Source of the DNA: Streptomyces umbrinus
GTDB taxonomy: Bacteria > Actinomycetota > Actinomycetes > Streptomycetales > Streptomycetaceae
Assembly (NCBI RefSeq): GCF_030817415.1
Contig: NZ_JAUSZI010000002.1
Location: 10,143,501 to 10,207,500 of the forward strand
Reading direction: 5' to 3'
Length of the DNA stretch: 64,000 nt
Shown here: in pieces, positions 60,410-64,000 of the stretch
Layout: every line of letters begins with the position of its first letter
Numbering within the stretch: the first letter of the stretch is position 1
Made by a program: the position numbers and the translations under genes
Notes under the pieces: model-generated
What the model saw: the letters and a program-made list of their open reading frames with translations, nothing else
The model's database searches: none
What the model was told of the DNA's origin: nothing

Positions 60410-61621
60410 TCATCTGTGGCGATGGGATAGGTGCCGGGCGGACCACTGGGTACGCGACGGGCCGAGTGCCTGCTCAGCCAGGCGTATGAGCTGGAGGTCG
60501 TCGGGTCCTGCGGGTGCGTGGACCAGGTCCATGTCGCGCCGCAGCTGTTCACATGGGTTCCCGAGGCGCCCGGCGTGGCCGCCGTGGAGCTGCTTGGCGT
60601 GCTCGGCGGAGGCCACCCCCGCGCGGTGGCTGGTGAGCTTGCTGTAGATCAGTTCTGCATCGCACGGGATTCCCTCGTCGAGCAGGTACGCCGCGTGGTA
60701 GGCCGCGAGTTGGGCACTCATGAGCTGGCCCTGCATCTCCGCGATGCGGTTGCGGACGGGGGGCAGGTCGGAAAGGTGCCCTTTGTAGCGGGGCCGGGTG
60801 GATACCCACTCCTTGGTCACGTCCAGGAGCCGCTGGTGGATCCCGAGAGCGACGGCGGCCAGGTTCAGGCGGCCGTAGACGACGCTGGACAGGAGTGCGA
60901 CGGCCAGTCCGTCGCCGATCTCACCGATGACGCGGGTCCTGGGGACGTGGACGCTGCTGAGACGCAGTCCGTCGGCTGAGAATCCGTGCAGCCCGTTGAG
61001 GGGGCGGCGGACGACTTCGAGCCCGGGGGTGTTCTTCTCGACGAGGAAGGCGGTCAGACTCTTGGCGCCGGGGCGCTTTCCGGTGCGGGCGATCACGCAG
61101 TGGACGTCCCCGAGGTCGGCGTTGCCGACGAGGTCCTTCTCTCCGTTGAGGACGAAGCACTGGCCCTTGCGGTGGGCGGTGGTCTCCATGCCCAGGACGT
61201 GGCTGCCGGCGACGGGCTCGGTCGTGGCGATAGTCGGCCAGATCCGGCCAGCCGCGATGTCCGGGAGCCAGTCGCGGCGCATGGCTTCGTCGCCGAATTC
61301 GGCGATGGGGGCGGCACCGAGTATGGATGCCTGGAGGATGGCGCTGGCGGCCGCGCTGCGCCGGGCGACCTCCGCGAGCATCCAGGTTTTGACGACGTGC
61401 CCCGCGTCCATGCCGTCTTCGTCGGGCCCGAGGAGGACTCCGAGCCATCCCGTCTCGCTGAGCATGCGCCGTACCTCGCGGTCGGTGTGCGGGCCGCGCT
61501 CCTCCATCTGCGGTGCGAGGGGGGCGATTTGGGTGTTCACGATGTCCTGGATCTGCTGCTGGAGGGGCTGGTGGTCGTCGGTCAGGTACGGGCGGGTGAG
61601 GGACAGGGACGCGGCGGGCAT
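60410..61621 (-). CDS. Acyl-CoA dehydrogenase-like flavoprotein
   Basis: 403 residues from the ATG at 61621, with GGAAGGG upstream. Family features: N-terminal helices, TEPVAGSHVLGMETTAH (FAD/substrate loop), GFSADGLRLSSVHVP, YGRLNLAAVALGIHQ and QLHGGHAGRLGNP near the end. The usual catalytic Glu position reads within the HGG segment and cannot be assigned by eye. It would oxidise an acyl-CoA or acyl-carrier thioester with FAD. It is the last gene after the conservon and GAF gene on this strand. Confidence 0.8.
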   Translation of the reverse strand: MPAASLSLTRPYLTDDHQPLQQQIQDIVNTQIAPLAPQMEERGPHTDREVRRMLSETGWLGVLLGPDEDGMDAGHVVKTWMLAEVARRSAAASAILQASILGAAPIAEFGDEAMRRDWLPDIAAGRIWPTIATTEPVAGSHVLGMETTAHRKGQCFVLNGEKDLVGNADLGDVHCVIARTGKRPGAKSLTAFLVEKNTPGLEVVRRPLNGLHGFSADGLRLSSVHVPRTRVIGEIGDGLAVALLSSVVYGRLNLAAVALGIHQRLLDVTKEWVSTRPRYKGHLSDLPPVRNRIAEMQGQLMSAQLAAYHAAYLLDEGIPCDAELIYSKLTSHRAGVASAEHAKQLHGGHAGRLGNPCEQLRRDMDLVHAPAGPDDLQLIRLAEQALGPSRTQWSARHLSHRHR

Positions 61622-61799
61622 TCGGTTCCCTTCCTGAGATGGCGGAGACGGGTCCTGCTGCGTCCCGAGGACGTCGTGGGAAGCAGTGGCATCCGGTATG
61701 CCGTCGGTGCGTTGGCTGAGGGCGCCGGCGCGCGGGTGGATGTAGGACGGGTTGGCCACCAGGTCCCGGGGAAGAGACCGGCAGATGCCAGCCGGTGCG

Positions 61800-62351
61800 C
61801 TACGTCGCGCCGATACTGGGACGCGCGAGGATGTCCGTCATGACCTCGGCCCCAGCCTCCTTGACGATTGCCAGAAGGCGGTCGGCGTCTTCGAGCGGGT
61901 ACTTGGTCTGGTCGATCACGCACACCGTGCCGAGCACGATGTCGGTGCCCGGGTAGATGAGCGGCTGACCGAAGTAGGCGGTGATGCCGATGGCGTCGAC
62001 CACCGCGTTGCCGGAGTACAGGCGACTGGCGTGGACATGGGGCAATGGCAGCGCTCGCCGACGCTTGACCACGTGGGGACACCAGCCGTGGACTCGGTCC
62101 ATGCTCCGGTCCACGATCGGCAGGCCGCTCTCGGCAGGCGGGTTGTGCAGGCCGGCGAAACGTTGCCGGTCGAGGTAGAAGTTCACCATCGCGTACGGGA
62201 ATCCGGTGTCGTGGGCCAGACGGTCGCAGAGGGCGTCGAATGCGGCGTCGGGGGCGGCGCTCACCCCGTGCCGGTTGAGCAGTTCCCTGCGGGCATCGAG
62301 TTGGGCGAGGTCATGGCTGGAGGTGACCAGGACGATGTCGGAGTCGGTCAT
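61800..62351 (-). CDS. GAF-domain protein at the end of the conservon
   Basis: 183 residues. It overlaps the GTPase gene as ATGA. A single GAF-like domain is visible: FDALCDRLAHDTGFPYAMVNFYLDRQRFAGLH in pieces, then HGWCPHVVKRRRALPLPHVHAS, GITAYFGQPL and LGTVCVID (the common GAF LGxLCVxD ending). It may bind a small ligand or haem (Cys and His residues present). Coupling to the conservon suggests it modulates the sensor-GTPase complex. Confidence 0.75.
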   Translation of the reverse strand: MTDSDIVLVTSSHDLAQLDARRELLNRHGVSAAPDAAFDALCDRLAHDTGFPYAMVNFYLDRQRFAGLHNPPAESGLPIVDRSMDRVHGWCPHVVKRRRALPLPHVHASRLYSGNAVVDAIGITAYFGQPLIYPGTDIVLGTVCVIDQTKYPLEDADRLLAIVKEAGAEVMTDILARPSIGAT

Positions 62352-62968
62352 GAGTGGAGGTCCAATGCGGCAGTCTTGGCGAAGCGGGTGGACAGGGCGT
62401 GATCGACGAGTGCGATCAGAACGCGGGCGGCAGATCGGTCACGTCGGGCGTCGCACGTGAGGACAGGCACTCCGTCGTCCAGACGGAGCGCGTGGCGGAT
62501 CTCGTCCGCGGGATAGCGCTCGGGATCGTCCTCGAACTCGTTGACGGCGACGACGAACGGGATGTTGCGCGTCTCGAAGTGGGTGACGGCGTCGAAGCTG
62601 GTTTCCAGGCGGCGGGTGTCGGCCAGGACGACGGCGCCGATCGCTCCGGAGGCCAGGTCATCCCAGATGGGGCGGAAGCGGCTCTGGCCCGGGGTGCCGA
62701 AGAGGAACATCTCTATCGGCTGCGGAACATCGAAGGTGATGCGGCCGAAGTCCAGGGCGACGGTGGTGGTGGTCTTGTTCTCCACTCCTTGCAGACTGTC
62801 TGTCGGGGTGCTGGCCTGGGTGAGGGCTTCCTCGGTGGTCAGCGGAGTGATCTCGCTGACAGCGCGGATCAACGTGGTCTTGCCGACCCCGAACCCGCCC
62901 GCCACCAGAATCTTTACTACGGCGCGGCCCACCCCGGGCAAGGCGTCAGCAGGCCGTTGGTTCGTCAT
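62348..62968 (-). CDS. cvnD: Conservon Ras-like GTPase (CvnD)
   Basis: 206 residues from the ATG at 62968, overlapping the DUF742 gene by 23 nt. P-loop GGFGVGKTT (24-32), LDFGRI (switch region), FLFGTPGQSRF (G3-like) and a VNEFED sequence in place of NKxD, as usual for CvnD proteins. In Streptomyces conservons CvnA-D form a membrane complex in which this protein cycles GTP/GDP. It acts with the adjacent B and C proteins. Confidence 0.9.
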   Translation of the reverse strand: MTNQRPADALPGVGRAVVKILVAGGFGVGKTTLIRAVSEITPLTTEEALTQASTPTDSLQGVENKTTTTVALDFGRITFDVPQPIEMFLFGTPGQSRFRPIWDDLASGAIGAVVLADTRRLETSFDAVTHFETRNIPFVVAVNEFEDDPERYPADEIRHALRLDDGVPVLTCDARRDRSAARVLIALVDHALSTRFAKTAALDLHS

Positions 62969-63344
62969 CGGTCCACTTCCTTCTGAGCCCTTCGAGTGCG
63001 GCTTGCATGATGTGACGGGAGTTGGAGAAGCCGGAGGCAGGCGGAATCTGCAGCGCGGATGCGTCGAGGAGGTCCGAGACGAGGACCCGGACCACGGGAA
63101 CGGGTTGACTGAGCGAGCCGGACAGTTCGGCGATCGAGCGCCGTTGGGTGCTGCAGAGCCCGAGGATCTGCTGGGTTTCGGGTCGGAGCGGTCCGGGCGG
63201 TGGCCGCGTCCCCGGCTCAAGCACCGTTTCCAGGCGCAGGTTCTCGGAGTGGCGGGAGCGTGTGCGGCCGCCCGCCACCTCGTAGGGCCGCAAGCTGATG
63301 CCGTCCACCACGCTCCAGGGGGCGCCACGAGCGCGGGCCATCAC
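62946..63344 (-). CDS. cvnC: Conservon DUF742 protein (CvnC)
   Basis: 132 residues, ATG overlapping the roadblock gene stop as ATGA. DUF742 pattern: RPYEVAGGRTR, LRPETQQILGLCSTQRRSIAELSGSLSQPVPVVRVLVSDLL in pieces, and a C-terminal LEGLRRKW. The domain has a winged-helix-like core and serves as the partner of CvnB and CvnD. Confidence 0.9.
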   Translation of the reverse strand: MMARARGAPWSVVDGISLRPYEVAGGRTRSRHSENLRLETVLEPGTRPPPGPLRPETQQILGLCSTQRRSIAELSGSLSQPVPVVRVLVSDLLDASALQIPPASGFSNSRHIMQAALEGLRRKWTDDEPTAC

Positions 63345-63883
63345 CGGATGGTGGCCGCAGAAGCGCCGTACGCTGGCTGCCGGACCGGTGTCGTCATGTG
63401 CTCACCGAACCTCTTGATCAGCTGGTTCATCTCGAAGCCCGCGACGCGGATGTCGGCACTCGGCTCAGCCAGCACGCCCAGCAGTGTTTCGACCATCGCA
63501 TCGCCCGGGACTCCGGCCTGGGAGGGAAACACCGACCGATGGCCCTCGCCCGCGACCATGATGAGGAACACGCCGTCCGCACGCTCGATCATGACCTGCT
63601 GGGCGGGCAGGAGTTCGCCCCGGGCACCGGGGGTCGCCCGGGCGATGGAGGCGTGGCCGGAGACGGTCGCGGCCACCGTGTCTGCCCAGTCCTTGGACAT
63701 GGGGTTGCTCGAGAGCAGGACCAGGCCGTCCTTGGAGGCGAGCAGGGCGTGCGTGACCCCGGGCACCTTGGTGACGAAGCGGTCCAGGAGCCACTCCATC
63801 TTCGCGTAGGGCGTCTGCGGTTCCGCTGGGAGCTCGGGTGCCGTACTGGTGGTGGGCGCGGGGGCCGTGGGGTCGGGGTTCAT
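63341..63883 (-). CDS. cvnB: Conservon roadblock/LC7 protein (CvnB)
   Basis: 180 residues from the ATG at 63883. Roadblock/LC7 domain: LLDRFVTKVPGVTHALLASKDGLVLLSS in pieces, ADTVAATVSGHASIA and VMIERADGVFLIMVA. The N-terminal ~25 residues are Pro/Ala/Thr-rich. Such proteins regulate Ras-like GTPases. The ATG overlaps the kinase stop (63880-63882). Confidence 0.9.
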   Translation of the reverse strand: MNPDPTAPAPTTSTAPELPAEPQTPYAKMEWLLDRFVTKVPGVTHALLASKDGLVLLSSNPMSKDWADTVAATVSGHASIARATPGARGELLPAQQVMIERADGVFLIMVAGEGHRSVFPSQAGVPGDAMVETLLGVLAEPSADIRVAGFEMNQLIKRFGEHMTTPVRQPAYGASAATIR

Positions 63884-64000
63884 GACGAAGACTCCTGGGA
63901 TCGGATGGTCCCGGCGCGGCCGGGACCCTGGTAACTCGGGTCGGAGGGAGGCTGGGCGATGCCCTGCTGCTGGGAGAGCTGGGAACCCTGACGAAAGGCG
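63880..64000 (-). CDS. cvnA: Conservon sensor kinase (CvnA), C-terminal end only
   Basis: Partial: the last ~39 codons of a gene that continues beyond the right edge. It reads FRQGSQLSQQQGIAQPPS... and ends with TGA at 63880-63882, overlapping the cvnB ATG. A Gln/Pro/Ser-rich tail is usual for CvnA histidine kinases, and position upstream of cvnB is diagnostic. Catalytic domains are outside the window. Confidence 0.65.
   Translation of the reverse strand, partial: AFRQGSQLSQQQGIAQPPSDPSYQGPGRAGTIRSQESSS

Noticed and set aside
1..64000. CRISPR arrays, tRNA or rRNA genes
   Set aside because: No regularly spaced short repeats, cloverleaf sequence or rRNA-like segment was recognised on reading.

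Overview
The window is high-GC actinobacterial DNA, almost certainly Streptomyces or a close relative. The evidence is strong G/C bias at third codon positions, GTG/TTG starts, many ATGA/GTGA gene overlaps, and families typical of streptomycetes: S-adenosyl methyltransferases of the PF04672 type, an XRE-DUF5753 regulator, a MAB_1171c-type membrane protein, a conservon (roadblock, DUF742 and Ras-like GTPase genes), a CYP157-like P450 lacking ExxR, and STAND/TPR ATPases. The content is accessory: regulators, a biosynthetic cluster, one insertion sequence and several broken genes. It looks like a chromosome arm or a large plasmid, but no telomere, origin, tRNA or rRNA was seen.

Layout. 1-3.2 kb: a minus-strand operon of a PLP decarboxylase fused to a DUF6875-like domain, an overlapping 57-residue gene, and a LOG-family nucleotide phosphoribohydrolase-like gene, with a small secreted protein upstream. 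4.8-11.9 kb: a hypothetical gene and two PucR-like regulators flanking an XRE-DUF5753 regulator and a PF04672 methyltransferase. 12.28-13.18 kb: a complete IS5-family element with terminal inverted repeats and a TAA target duplication. 14-18.9 kb: two divergent regulators around a perfect inverted repeat, then a P450 pair, the first frameshifted and lacking ExxR. 19.2-21.2 kb: an ImmA/IrrE-like metallopeptidase gene overlapping a MAB_1171c-type membrane gene.

21.4-36.8 kb is the main biosynthetic block, thirteen tightly packed minus-strand genes. A TauD-type dioxygenase, SHMT-like transaldolase, aminotransferases, a short sugar-phosphate nucleotidyltransferase and a glycosyltransferase match the enzyme set that builds the aminoribosyl-glycyluridine core of MraY-inhibiting nucleoside antibiotics (LipL/K/O/M/N in A-90289). 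A TmrB-like P-loop protein and an APH-type kinase fit self-resistance. An A-T NRPS didomain, a HAD-methyltransferase fusion, a dTMP-kinase-like gene and a 630-residue protein of unknown function are the unusual parts. The likely regulator, divergent at 37.1 kb, carries an in-frame amber stop, and the last gene (metallophosphatase) is truncated, so the cluster may be silent or decaying.

38.5-48.1 kb: a methyltransferase remnant, an XRE-TPR regulator, an XRE-peptide deformylase fusion, a second TmrB-like gene, an unknown protein whose domain recurs at 52 kb, an EEP-fold protein, and a helicase with a repetitive C-terminus. 48.3-58.1 kb: an apparent operon of two NLR-like STAND ATPases, each with an N-terminal amyloid-motif-like segment, followed by five genes carrying fourteen GntR-type winged helices in an alpha-beta-gamma modular order. 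58.6-64 kb: a second PF04672 methyltransferase, an internally deleted EEP gene, an acyl-CoA dehydrogenase, a GAF protein and a conservon whose sensor kinase runs off the right edge.

All family assignments come from reading motifs by eye; no database search was run.
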